Source: Chloroflexota bacterium (lineage in GTDB: Bacteria; Chloroflexota; Anaerolineae; DUEN01). Taken from it: 37,694 nucleotides of DNA. The stretch covers positions 88,558-126,251 of the forward strand of contig JAADGJ010000059.1 of NCBI GenBank assembly GCA_013152435.1, in the 5' to 3' direction. Below, piece after piece: positions 24,325 to 31,581 of this stretch. The first letter of the stretch is position 1, and every line of letters starts with the position of its first letter. A program made the position numbers and the translations under genes. The notes beneath the pieces were generated by a model, which had not been told where the DNA came from, did no database searches, and worked only from the letters and a program-made list of their open reading frames with translations.

Positions 24325-25092
24325 TTAACGGCTCGTGGGACGCTGTGCCAGGGCGATGATCGATGTTCCGATGGGCAGCGTCATCCTCCGCAGGAGGGCG
24401 GCTTCCAGTCGCCCCACCTGGGAGAGGATCGTGTTCAGCAGTGGGGATACGGGCTCCATCTCCACCTGGTAGGCATCGTCGTCGAAGTGGGGGGATGCCA
24501 GGTCGAGCTTGCGATCTGCCCACCGCCGGGCCAGGATCATGAGCGCTGCCAACGGGAAGATCAAGAAGTTGTTGTAGCTGATGTATTGGGGCGTGTATCC
24601 CGCCTCCAGGAGGCGGGTGCGCAGCTCCCTCGCCGTATAGCGACGCTGATGCTTGTTCAGTACGTCGTTGTAGCTCCACAGCCACATGAAGGCGGGCACC
24701 GTCACCACCAAGTGTCCGCCCGGCCTGGTCACCCGGAAGCACTCGCGAAACACCGCCGCGTCATCCGGGCAGTGCTCCACCGTGTCCAGCAGGGCGACCA
24801 GGTCGAACTCGCCGTCCTCGAAGGGCAGGTCCTGGGCGTCGCCCAGCCGCACCTCGTAGCCCCGTTCCTGGGCCACGGCGATGGGCCGAGGGTTGTTGTC
24901 CACCCCCACGACCTGTCCGTAATGGGCCAGGTGATGCATCATGTTCCCCGCGCCGGCTCCTACATCGAGCACTTTGCGATCGTTGCCCGGTCCTACGTAG
25001 CGATCCAGCAATCCTAACAGCGCACGGGTGCGGCTTGCGAACCACCAATGTCGATCCTCTTCTAACAATACTAGCATGGGTGTTGGCGACAT
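24325..25092 (-). CDS. SAM-dependent methyltransferase (class I)
   Basis: A 255-residue Rossmann-fold methyltransferase. Motif I VLDVGAGAGN lies at 41-50, followed by VVGVDNNP (acidic strand 2), GDAQDLPFEDGEFDLV (motif II/III) and LDTVEHCPDD (motif IV-like). The N-terminal HWWFASRTRALL and the later SYNNFLIFPLAAL are typical of methyltransferases found in polysaccharide and glycolipid loci. The C-terminal part has a hydrophobic segment near 173-187 and may touch the membrane. ATG at 25092 is 12 bases after AGAGGAG; an ATG five codons later is a possible alternative. Substrate unknown; a sugar, lipid or quinone-like acceptor is possible. The 90-residue protein follows in the same operon. Confidence 0.9.
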   Translation of the reverse strand: MSPTPMLVLLEEDRHWWFASRTRALLGLLDRYVGPGNDRKVLDVGAGAGNMMHHLAHYGQVVGVDNNPRPIAVAQERGYEVRLGDAQDLPFEDGEFDLVALLDTVEHCPDDAAVFRECFRVTRPGGHLVVTVPAFMWLWSYNDVLNKHQRRYTARELRTRLLEAGYTPQYISYNNFLIFPLAALMILARRWADRKLDLASPHFDDDAYQVEMEPVSPLLNTILSQVGRLEAALLRRMTLPIGTSIIALAQRPTSR

Positions 25093-25158
25093 GCGGATGG
25101 AAACGCTCCTCTATTCCTCGGATCTCGGGCCATCGCGCGGGCGCGGAGCCCTAAACAC

Positions 25159-25187
25159 ATTTTAGCGCAGGTTCTGGCAAACGCCAA
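25159..25187 (-). promoter_or_regulatory. Promoter of the methyltransferase gene
   Basis: On the minus strand: TTGGCG (25187-25182), 17-base spacer, TAAAAT (25164-25159). Predicted start near 25152, leader about 60 bases. Confidence 0.45.
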
Positions 25188-25194
25188 AGGCGGT

Positions 25195-25365
25195 GTTTCC
25201 GCGAAGGTGTAGCTTTTTCGGTGGAAATACGGCGGGAAGATTTGAGGGGCGCAGCCCCTCGAAAGAAATCTTCTCGCTTCAGCCCCTGGCCTGCCTCGCC
25301 GCCCGGATCAGGCCGGGAAAGGACAGATTCCAGGCGGAAATGGGGCGGGGCCGGGGGTGGCGGGC
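25195..25365. repeat. Palindromic element copy 5 (diverged)
   Basis: Contains GAGGGGCGCAGCCCCTC (25244-25260), and GCCTGCCTCGCCGCCCGGAT, CAGGCCGGGAAAGGACAG and CCAGGCGGAAATGGGG, which follow the same order as the interiors of copies 1 to 3. TIR ends were not found. It fills most of the 286 bases between the GT9 stop and the methyltransferase start. Confidence 0.5.
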
Positions 25366-25378
25366 ACCTGGCGGGGGA

Positions 25379-26602
25379 TCAGCGGGCCAGTAGCTCGGAG
25401 GCGGCTTCGATCACGGCCTCCTCGGGGATATCCCGCACGCAGCCATGGGCGGGCAGTTCGGATTCGGGGTAATCCAACCGGCCGCAGGGGGCGCATGCCC
25501 AATCGGACATCAGCACGCGGTGCTTGCGCGCGTCGCCCCAGGGGCCGAATCGACGGGGATCGGCGGGGCCGAACAGGTGGACTGTCGGCGTGCCCATGGC
25601 CACAGCCAGGTGCAGGGGGCCGCTGTCTGGCCCCAGGACCAGGTCGCAGCGCTTCAGCAGCGCGCCCAGTTGTCCGATGGTAGTCTGGCCGGCCAGGACG
25701 ACGGCCGGGTGGGACATGGCGTCCTTCACCGCTTGGGCCAGCGCGCTCTCCTCGCGACTTCCCGTGATGAGGATGCGCACCTTGTAGCGTGCGGCCAGGG
25801 CGTCGGCGACGCGCGCCCAGGCGCACGCCCGCCATGTCTTCACAGGGGCGCCGGTGCCCGGATGGATGGCGACAAGACGGGAGGCATCCTTTGAGATCGA
25901 TCGGAGCAGCTCCTCCGCCCGATACTCATCCAGGGCGGTGGGGGCGAATCGCAGGGGGTGTGTCGCCGGCTCGATCGGGTGGAGGTCGGGATCGACGAGG
26001 TGCAGGTTGCGTACCACCTCGTGCGCGTGGGGCGGCAGGGGGCTCGTCTGGGTGAGGAAGGGGCGCGTCTCCGGGATATCGTACCCCCGCCGCGTGGGGA
26101 TGCCCGCCCGCGCGGCCAGCAACGCTCCCCACCAGTGATCGGGGCGCAGGATGATCGCCTCATCGAAATGGCTCGCTCGTAGCTGCGCCGCGTAGCGGAG
26201 CAAGGCTGTGTAGGGCTTCCAGATCGCCTTCTTGGGCTGGCGGGTGAATCCGGGAAACGGACAGACCCACAGGGCGTCGATATCGGGGTTGTGGGCCAGG
26301 ATCGGGCGCGCCCAGGGGCCGATCATGGCCGTGATGTGTGCTTCCGGGCGCTGCTGGCGTAGCCGTGCCAGGGCGGGTGTCGTGAACAACAGGTCCCCCA
26401 GGTGATCCGGGCGGATGACCAGGATGCGGGCCGTGGCGCGCGGCTTCGAGGTGCGCAGCCGGAGCACGGCGCCCAGGGCGCGCAGCCCCCATAGCCGTAC
26501 CCGTTGTCTGACGGTGCGTTGGGAGCCCACGGCGTGTGCGGCGAGGTGGCGGTGGGCCAGGCGCTCACGGTCCTCGCGCGGGGTGATCTCCTTCAGATTC
26601 AT
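25379..26602 (-). CDS. GT9 glycosyltransferase (heptosyltransferase family)
   Basis: A 407-residue GT-B enzyme of family 9. Members add heptose or other sugars to lipopolysaccharide-like cores. Motifs: ILVIRPDHLGDLLFTTPAL (about 61-79), VAIHPGTGAPVKTWR, RILITGSREE, LKRCDLVLGPDSGPLHLAVAMGTPTVHLFGP and CAPCG near the C-terminus. Its first 58 residues precede the fold and are basic; a later start is possible, but no better ribosome site is seen. ATG at 26602 overlaps the end of the upstream GT4 gene by 38 bases and has GGAG upstream, so translation is coupled. It is the last gene of the GT4-GT4-GT9 unit. The acceptor is unknown; Chloroflexota generally lack lipopolysaccharide, so a different glycolipid or capsule is likelier. 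Confidence 0.9.
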   Translation of the reverse strand: MNLKEITPREDRERLAHRHLAAHAVGSQRTVRQRVRLWGLRALGAVLRLRTSKPRATARILVIRPDHLGDLLFTTPALARLRQQRPEAHITAMIGPWARPILAHNPDIDALWVCPFPGFTRQPKKAIWKPYTALLRYAAQLRASHFDEAIILRPDHWWGALLAARAGIPTRRGYDIPETRPFLTQTSPLPPHAHEVVRNLHLVDPDLHPIEPATHPLRFAPTALDEYRAEELLRSISKDASRLVAIHPGTGAPVKTWRACAWARVADALAARYKVRILITGSREESALAQAVKDAMSHPAVVLAGQTTIGQLGALLKRCDLVLGPDSGPLHLAVAMGTPTVHLFGPADPRRFGPWGDARKHRVLMSDWACAPCGRLDYPESELPAHGCVRDIPEEAVIEAASELLAR

Positions 26603-27845
26603 ACAGCCGCTCCATGGCAGGCACGATCTGATCCCAGTCGTAGCGTTTCTCCACGAACCTTCGAGCGGTTGCCCCCAATCGTGCGCGCTGTTCGTCGTCG
26701 CTCAAGAGCTCCACGATCGCCCGGGCGAAGGCTTCCGGCGTATCCGCCAGCCGCAGCTCCCGCCCGTCGGCCACATCGAACCCCTCCACCCCTAGCCGGG
26801 TGGAGACGATGGCCTTGCCCAGCGCCATCGCCTCAAGCACCTTGAGCCGGGTCCCCCCTCCCACGCGCAGGGGGATCACGTACACGGTGGCACCGGCGAT
26901 GTAGGGGCGGGTGTCAGGCACCCATCCCGTCACCTCCACGGCGGGGTTTTGGGCCAGTTTGCTCAGGCTGGGGTGCGGTTTCTGTCCTACGATGAAGAAG
27001 CGGGCATCCGGCATGGACTCTCGCACGCGGGACAGGACGGGCATGAACCATCGCACCGCGTCCACGTTGGGGCGGAAATCCATCTTGCCGGTGAAGACCA
27101 GGGCATGGGCGCCCAGGTCGCGTGGCTGCACGCGATGAGGATCGTAGGACTGCAGGTCCACGCCATTGGGGATCACGGCCGGGTGTAAGTCGGGGGATAG
27201 ACGCTTCAGCGCGGCCGCGTCCGCCTGGGACACGGCCGCCACCGCGTCCGCGTGCCGGCACACGATCCGCTCGTAGCGACGCAGCTTCTGCCATTGGACG
27301 AGGGAGTATGCCGCCGCGATCCAGCGGCGCGGCCGGCGGATATCGGTCTGAAAGGCTCGCTGTTGAAGCACGTACTCGGCGTTGTGGTCGTCGAAGACGA
27401 TGCGTGGGGGAGGCTGTTGCGGCGTGATGGCGGCCGCCCCGGGGGTCAGTCGCACGCCCGCGATGGCCAGGCCATAGGACGCCATCTCGATCCCCTCGAT
27501 CTGGACGATCTCGTAGCGTTGTCTCTGAAGCAGCTCGCGCAGGCGGCGCCACATCTCGGGCGATTCCAGGCGTAAGGCCATGTCAGGCAATCGCGAGGTC
27601 AGCGTGGTACGCAAGCGTGCGCTCAGACGTCGTTGCGGCGTGGGCGCCGTGGCGATGGCGCGGCAGAGCTCGTGGAGAGGGGAATCGGGCGTCAGCTCAT
27701 CGCCCGGCTGGAGAAAGGTCAGCAGGTCGATCGTGTGGTGCCGGGCCAGGCGCGCGAGCAGGTTGAAGTTGCGAATCGCCGTCCCCTGTTGGGGGGGATA
27801 AGGGAGTTGGGGGGTGAGGAGCAGGACGCGCTTGGCTGTGGGCAT
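26565..27845 (-). CDS. GT4 glycosyltransferase (sugar transferase, Stp1/TIGR03087-like)
   Basis: A 426-residue GT-B enzyme. The N-terminus VLLLTPQLPYPPQQGTAIRN is the glycine-poor PYPP...GT loop of this GT4 branch; further motifs are FDDHNAEYVLQQR, AVSQAD, VIPNGVDL, LVFTGKMDFRPNVDAV, GWVPDTRPYI and PLRVGGGTRLKVLEAMALGKAIV with the donor-binding Glu. Related proteins occur in exosortase-linked exopolysaccharide loci, but no exosortase is present here. ATG at 27845 comes two bases after the TAG of the upstream GT4 gene, so the two are coupled. Cytoplasmic side of the membrane. Donor and acceptor unknown. Confidence 0.92.
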   Translation of the reverse strand: MPTAKRVLLLTPQLPYPPQQGTAIRNFNLLARLARHHTIDLLTFLQPGDELTPDSPLHELCRAIATAPTPQRRLSARLRTTLTSRLPDMALRLESPEMWRRLRELLQRQRYEIVQIEGIEMASYGLAIAGVRLTPGAAAITPQQPPPRIVFDDHNAEYVLQQRAFQTDIRRPRRWIAAAYSLVQWQKLRRYERIVCRHADAVAAVSQADAAALKRLSPDLHPAVIPNGVDLQSYDPHRVQPRDLGAHALVFTGKMDFRPNVDAVRWFMPVLSRVRESMPDARFFIVGQKPHPSLSKLAQNPAVEVTGWVPDTRPYIAGATVYVIPLRVGGGTRLKVLEAMALGKAIVSTRLGVEGFDVADGRELRLADTPEAFARAIVELLSDDEQRARLGATARRFVEKRYDWDQIVPAMERLYESEGDHPARGP

Positions 27846-27847
27846 TT

Positions 27848-28999
27848 CTACGCCCGCACTTGATATGCCTTACCTTGCGTTACCGGTTGTGTGGCCACCT
27901 GGCGGTAGACCGCCAGGGTTTCCTGGGCCGCCCGCTCCCATGAGAACAGGGCGGCTCGCTGCAGCCCCCTGTGGCGTAGCTCGTTGGCCAGTTGTTCGTC
28001 GGTAAGCACCCGCCACAGGGCGACCGCCAGCTCCTCCCAGTTGTTGGGATCCACCAGCAAGCCCGCGTCTCCGACCACCTCGGGCAGGCTGGCCACGTTG
28101 GAGACGACGACGGGCGTGCCGCAGGCCATGGCCTCCAGAGGCGGCAGGCCGAAGCCCTCGTAGTGGGCGGGCAGAGTCAGGCAGCGAGCGGCGTTCAGCA
28201 GGTGCAGCAGGTCATCGTCCGTCACCCGGCCGAGGAAGTGGCAGTGGTCTTGCAGCCCCATCTCATCGACCTGGCGGAACAGATCGTCGACCAGCCAGCC
28301 GCGTCGCCCGGCGAACACCAGGTCCGCGTCGAGCTTGTAGGCTTCTCGCAGGTGTTGGTAGGCGCGCAGGAGCGTCGGCAGGTTCTTGCGCGGCTCCAGC
28401 GTGCCTACGAAGAGGATGAATTCGCTGGGCAACCCGGGGAACCGCTCCTGGGCCCTGGCCAACGCCCGCTTCCGATCCATCGGGCGGAACAGCGGGTTCG
28501 CTGCCTCCGAGATCACGGTGATCTTGGACTCCGGCACGCCCAGCAGGTTGATGGTATCCTGCTTGGTCGCCATGGAGGGCACGATGATGTGGTGGGCGTG
28601 TTGGACCGCTCGATCGATCTGCCCGTAGTACCGGGCACTCTCCTCCGTCAGGAATTGGGGATAGATCAGAAAATGCAGGTCGTGGATGGTGATGACGGAG
28701 CGGAAGCGGCGGCAGTAGAGCGGCGGGATGAAATCCGGGCTGTGGAGGACGTCCGCCTCTATCCGTAGCAGCTCGATGGGAAGGGCGAACTGCTCGAATC
28801 GGTTGTGAGAGGGGGTCCATAGCCCTATACGCCGGAAGTTCGGCTGTTTTATGATGGGCTTGAGGTGCTTGCGGCTCTGCAGGATGAAGAATTGGTCCTC
28901 CTGATTCAGAGCGGCGAGCGCCCGGATCAGACGTATCGTGTATTGTCCGATCCCGGCCTTGGTGTAGTATACCAGTCTGGCGTCAATCGCGAAGCGCAT
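27848..28999 (-). CDS. GT4 glycosyltransferase, first gene of the GT4-GT4-GT9 unit
   Basis: A 383-residue GT-B enzyme of the mannosyltransferase-like branch of GT4. Motifs: RFAIDARLVYYTKAGIGQYT at the start, TIHDLHFLIYP, VPSMATKQDTINLLGV, FVGTLEPRKNLPTLLRAY and YEGFGLPPLEAMACGTPVV, with a complete E-x7-E. ATG at 28999 follows GGGAG by six bases; the frame runs 15 codons further upstream without a ribosome site. The unit is read from a promoter at 29086-29114. Together with the phosphatase divergently placed upstream it fits a surface-polysaccharide locus. Confidence 0.92.
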   Translation of the reverse strand: MRFAIDARLVYYTKAGIGQYTIRLIRALAALNQEDQFFILQSRKHLKPIIKQPNFRRIGLWTPSHNRFEQFALPIELLRIEADVLHSPDFIPPLYCRRFRSVITIHDLHFLIYPQFLTEESARYYGQIDRAVQHAHHIIVPSMATKQDTINLLGVPESKITVISEAANPLFRPMDRKRALARAQERFPGLPSEFILFVGTLEPRKNLPTLLRAYQHLREAYKLDADLVFAGRRGWLVDDLFRQVDEMGLQDHCHFLGRVTDDDLLHLLNAARCLTLPAHYEGFGLPPLEAMACGTPVVVSNVASLPEVVGDAGLLVDPNNWEELAVALWRVLTDEQLANELRHRGLQRAALFSWERAAQETLAVYRQVATQPVTQGKAYQVRA

Positions 29000-29085
29000 A
29001 GTTCTCCCGTTGAAAAAGCAGAAAGAAACCCTCTCGCCCTGCAACTCTGCCTGGGCCAGAGGGTATGCTCAACGCTCCGGAAAAT

Positions 29086-29114
29086 AATATACCATCGTGG
29101 TCGAAATCCGTCAA
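29086..29114 (-). promoter_or_regulatory. Promoter of the GT4-GT4-GT9 unit
   Basis: On the minus strand: TTGACG (29114-29109), 17-base spacer, TATATT (29091-29086). Predicted start near 29079, leader about 80 bases. Confidence 0.65.
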
Positions 29115-29306
29115 ATTAGCTGTACGCATGTCCCGGCGCGCCCCGGAGGCGGGAGTGCACCCGGTGTATCGACAGGAGACAATCTCGGAAAGGGACGTGG
29201 GCGTCTTGTCCCATCCCCCTGACGCTTCCCCGCCCCAGCGAATGAGGGAGGAGGAGCTGTGGTGCCGGGGTTTCCCTGCTATCGTGCCCTCGCGGCGCCC
29301 TGCGAA

Positions 29307-29335
29307 TTGTCCCCCGCCGGGCGACGTGCTATAAT
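29307..29335 (+). promoter_or_regulatory. Promoter of the tyrosine phosphatase gene
   Basis: TTGTCC (29307-29312), 17-base spacer, TATAAT (29330-29335). Predicted start near 29342, only 17 bases before the ATG; no clear Shine-Dalgarno site lies between. Confidence 0.65.
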
Positions 29336-29358
29336 CGGCCCCGGCAAATCCCGTCGTC

Positions 29359-29841
29359 ATGGGAATGGGTGTGAAGAAGATCCTGTTCGTGTGCACCGGT
29401 AATCTCTGTCGTTCTCCAATGGCCGCTGGCCTCATGCGTCAGCGGCTGGCCGCGGCCGGTTTAGACGGCCATGTGCAGGTGGCCTCGGCGGGGGTCTACG
29501 CGGTCCCGGGACGTCCCGCCAGCGCGTACGCCGTGGACGTGATGGCCGAGCGCGGCGTCGATATCTCCCAGCACCGCTCTCGGGATCTTACCCTGGCCGA
29601 TATCGAGCAGGCCGACCTCATCCTGGTCATGGAGGAAGCCCATCGGCGTTCCATCTTCCACCTGGCCCCTCAACACCTCCGCAAGGTGTTCCTGCTCAGC
29701 GAGATGGCGGGGCGACATCACGATATCGAGGACCCGTACGGCGACCCCATCGAGGAATATCGTCGCTGTGCCGATGAGCTGGAAGGCTTGCTGGATGTGG
29801 GCTTTGCCAACATCCTGAAACGGGCCGGCCTCACGGACTAG
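29359..29841 (+). CDS. Low-molecular-weight protein-tyrosine phosphatase
   Basis: A 160-residue phosphatase. The P-loop CTGNLCRS has nucleophile Cys12 and Arg18, and the general acid is Asp125 in DPYG; both are in family positions. Bacterial members (Wzb, Etp, PtpA types) dephosphorylate tyrosine kinases and glycosyltransferases in capsule and exopolysaccharide synthesis; some act instead on arginine phosphate. The residue after the first Cys is Thr (CTGN), as in the arginine phosphatase YwlE, which keeps that option open. Starts at 29359, 29365 (ATG) or 29371 (GTG) are all possible; the first is used here. It is flanked on both sides by glycosyltransferase operons and its 3' end overlaps the converging GT2 by 11 bases. 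No tyrosine kinase is in the window. Confidence 0.93.
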   Translation: MGMGVKKILFVCTGNLCRSPMAAGLMRQRLAAAGLDGHVQVASAGVYAVPGRPASAYAVDVMAERGVDISQHRSRDLTLADIEQADLILVMEEAHRRSIFHLAPQHLRKVFLLSEMAGRHHDIEDPYGDPIEEYRRCADELEGLLDVGFANILKRAGLTD

Positions 29842-30613
29842 CGTCGCCGCCATTCCCCTCCCGCTCTCTCAGGCGCATCATCTCCACGTAGGGCAGGAAT
29901 CCATAATAATAGGCCAGCAGCAGGGAGAGCCGTAACCCCCACCACCCATCGCGGTACCCCTTTAGCGTGAAGAAGCGACGCCGGAATTCCCGCCACGGTT
30001 GCAGGACGAAGTTGTGAGGGCGGGGGCGTACGCCTCGCCTCCGCAGGGCCTCCGCCTCGTATGTGGCGTATCGGCGCTGTTTGGCGTGGAACTGATCCCA
30101 GGAGCGGTAGTTATAGTGGATCAGGGGATGCCTCAGGTAGCCGGATCGGCCGTTCAGGATCACCACCTCATGAACGGGGCGATCGGGGTCGTACCGGGCC
30201 TTCTCCCGCCGCAGTAGCCGCAGCTGATAGTCGGGCCACCACCCGGCCCCTCGCACCCTGCGGCCGACGATGTAGTTCTCGCGCGGCACCCACCAGCCCG
30301 CGTGCCCGGGGTCATGAATCACGTTCTGGATCTCTTTCGCCAGGATGGGGGTCGCCCGCTCGTCGGCGTCCACGAAGAAGATCCAGTCCGCCTCCACCCG
30401 TTCCAGCGCCGCGTTGCGTTGTGCGGCGTAGTTGTCGAAGGGGCGCGTGAGCACTTCGGCTCCCATCTCCCTCGCCAGCCGGACCGTGTCGTCCTCGCTG
30501 CCGGAGTCGAACACCACGCGGCGTTCGGCCCATGAGAGGCTCTCCAGACACTCCCGGATGTTGTCCTCCTCATTCCACGTGAGGACGACGACGGCCAGGG
30601 TCGGTGCGCTCAC
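29831..30613 (-). CDS. GT2 glycosyltransferase (LPS-core WaaE/KdtX-like)
   Basis: A 260-residue GT-A enzyme. Motifs: VVVLTWNEEDNIRECLESL, VFDSGSEDDTV, NYAAQRNAALERV, DADE (metal site) and GWWPDYQLRLLRR, then HYNYRSWDQFHAKQRRYA. The C-terminal region has a hydrophobic patch near GLRLSLLLAYYYGF that may dip into the membrane. GTG at 30613 is the start: its GTGA overlaps the TGA of the upstream GT2, and AGGAGG lies eight bases upstream. It is the last gene of a three-gene operon with near-perfect translational coupling. Its end overlaps the converging phosphatase by 11 bases, so the two transcripts form antisense ends. Confidence 0.9.
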   Translation of the reverse strand: MSAPTLAVVVLTWNEEDNIRECLESLSWAERRVVFDSGSEDDTVRLAREMGAEVLTRPFDNYAAQRNAALERVEADWIFFVDADERATPILAKEIQNVIHDPGHAGWWVPRENYIVGRRVRGAGWWPDYQLRLLRREKARYDPDRPVHEVVILNGRSGYLRHPLIHYNYRSWDQFHAKQRRYATYEAEALRRRGVRPRPHNFVLQPWREFRRRFFTLKGYRDGWWGLRLSLLLAYYYGFLPYVEMMRLREREGNGGDASP

Positions 30614-31581
30614 AGCCGGGCCACCTCCTGGTAAGCGGCCAGTCGGCGCTCCATCTCCTCCCGCGTGATCTCCCCTTGTTTCGCGGCCTCGCGGGCCCGC
30701 TGGGCCTCCGCCCGCATCCCGAGCCGCACGATCGTTCGGGCGACGGACCGCCAGATGGCGGGATAATAGCGCTTGAAGAAGCGATAGCGGCTGCGCCATA
30801 GCGCCACGTATGCACGATCCCGGAACTGGCGGGCGCTTTGCCCCTCATGGTGGATCACTCGCGCCTCCGGCACGCAGTACACGGACCATCCGGCCGCCTG
30901 GAATCGCCGACACCAGTCCATCTCCTCGGCGTACATGAAATAGCTCTCGTCCAGCAGACCCACCTGGCGGATCGCCTCCCGGCGGACCAGCATGGTCGCG
31001 CCCAGCACGAAGTCCACGGGGAACGGCTGTCCGCGATCGTACAGGGCCCGGGGGTAGCGCCCGTTGATGCGGGATTCCGTTAACCGCCAGTTGATGGGGA
31101 AGAAGTCCAGGAACACCTGCGCCAGCGAGGGGAAGCGAAAGGCGCTGTGCTGGAATCGGCCGTCGCCGTATCGAAGCTGTGCGCCGACCACCGCCGCATG
31201 AGGATGCGTGCTCAGGAAGCCTGCCAGGGCCGAGAGCGCGCCGGGCAGTAGCTCCGCATCCGGGTTGAGGAGCAGGACGGCGTCGGGGGCGTCGTCCGCG
31301 TCCGGCAGCCCCATCTCCCGCAGGGCCCGATTGTTGGCCCGGGCGAACCCCAGGTTTTCGGGGCTGGCGATCAGGTGGACCCAGGGGAATTGCTCTTGAA
31401 CCATCTCGGCCGATCCGTCGGCCGAGGCGTTGTCCACGACCCAGGTCTGGACCTCCAGTTCAGGTGAGTGTTCCTGTTCGGACTCCACCGACATCAGGCA
31501 GCGCGCCAGCAGGTCTCGTACGTTGTAGCTTACCACGACGATGCCGATATGGGTGATCGGCTCCGGCGCGGCCTCGCTCAT
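30610..31581 (-). CDS. GT2 glycosyltransferase (rhamnosyltransferase WbbL-like)
   Basis: A 323-residue GT-A enzyme with IGIVVVSYNVRDLLARCL, VVDNASADGS, NLGFARANN, LLNPDAELLPG (metal-binding), VLGATMLVRREAI and the acceptor-side motif MYAEEMDWCRRF. This order is typical of the rhamnosyltransferase-like GT2 group that extends O-antigen or arabinogalactan linkers. The basic C-terminus (about 265-323) is helical. ATG at 31581 overlaps the upstream TGA as ATGA. Middle gene of the lipoprotein-GT2-GT2 operon. Donor sugar unknown; dTDP-rhamnose is only a guess from family. Confidence 0.92.
   Translation of the reverse strand: MSEAAPEPITHIGIVVVSYNVRDLLARCLMSVESEQEHSPELEVQTWVVDNASADGSAEMVQEQFPWVHLIASPENLGFARANNRALREMGLPDADDAPDAVLLLNPDAELLPGALSALAGFLSTHPHAAVVGAQLRYGDGRFQHSAFRFPSLAQVFLDFFPINWRLTESRINGRYPRALYDRGQPFPVDFVLGATMLVRREAIRQVGLLDESYFMYAEEMDWCRRFQAAGWSVYCVPEARVIHHEGQSARQFRDRAYVALWRSRYRFFKRYYPAIWRSVARTIVRLGMRAEAQRAREAAKQGEITREEMERRLAAYQEVARL

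Larger units (their letters stand above)
29000..29358. other. 359-base divergent intergenic region
   Basis: It holds two promoters pointing outwards (29086-29114 minus, 29307-29335 plus). The middle part, about 29115-29306, shows no convincing gene, repeat or RNA structure. Confidence 0.6.

Noticed and set aside
26565-27845. Exosortase/PEP-CTERM locus, suggested by the GT4 similarity
   Set aside because: No exosortase, no PEP-CTERM tail protein and no other marker gene of that system is present.
29065-29334. Small plus-strand gene in the divergent region
   Set aside because: It starts inside the minus-strand promoter, has no ribosome site and overlaps the phosphatase promoter.
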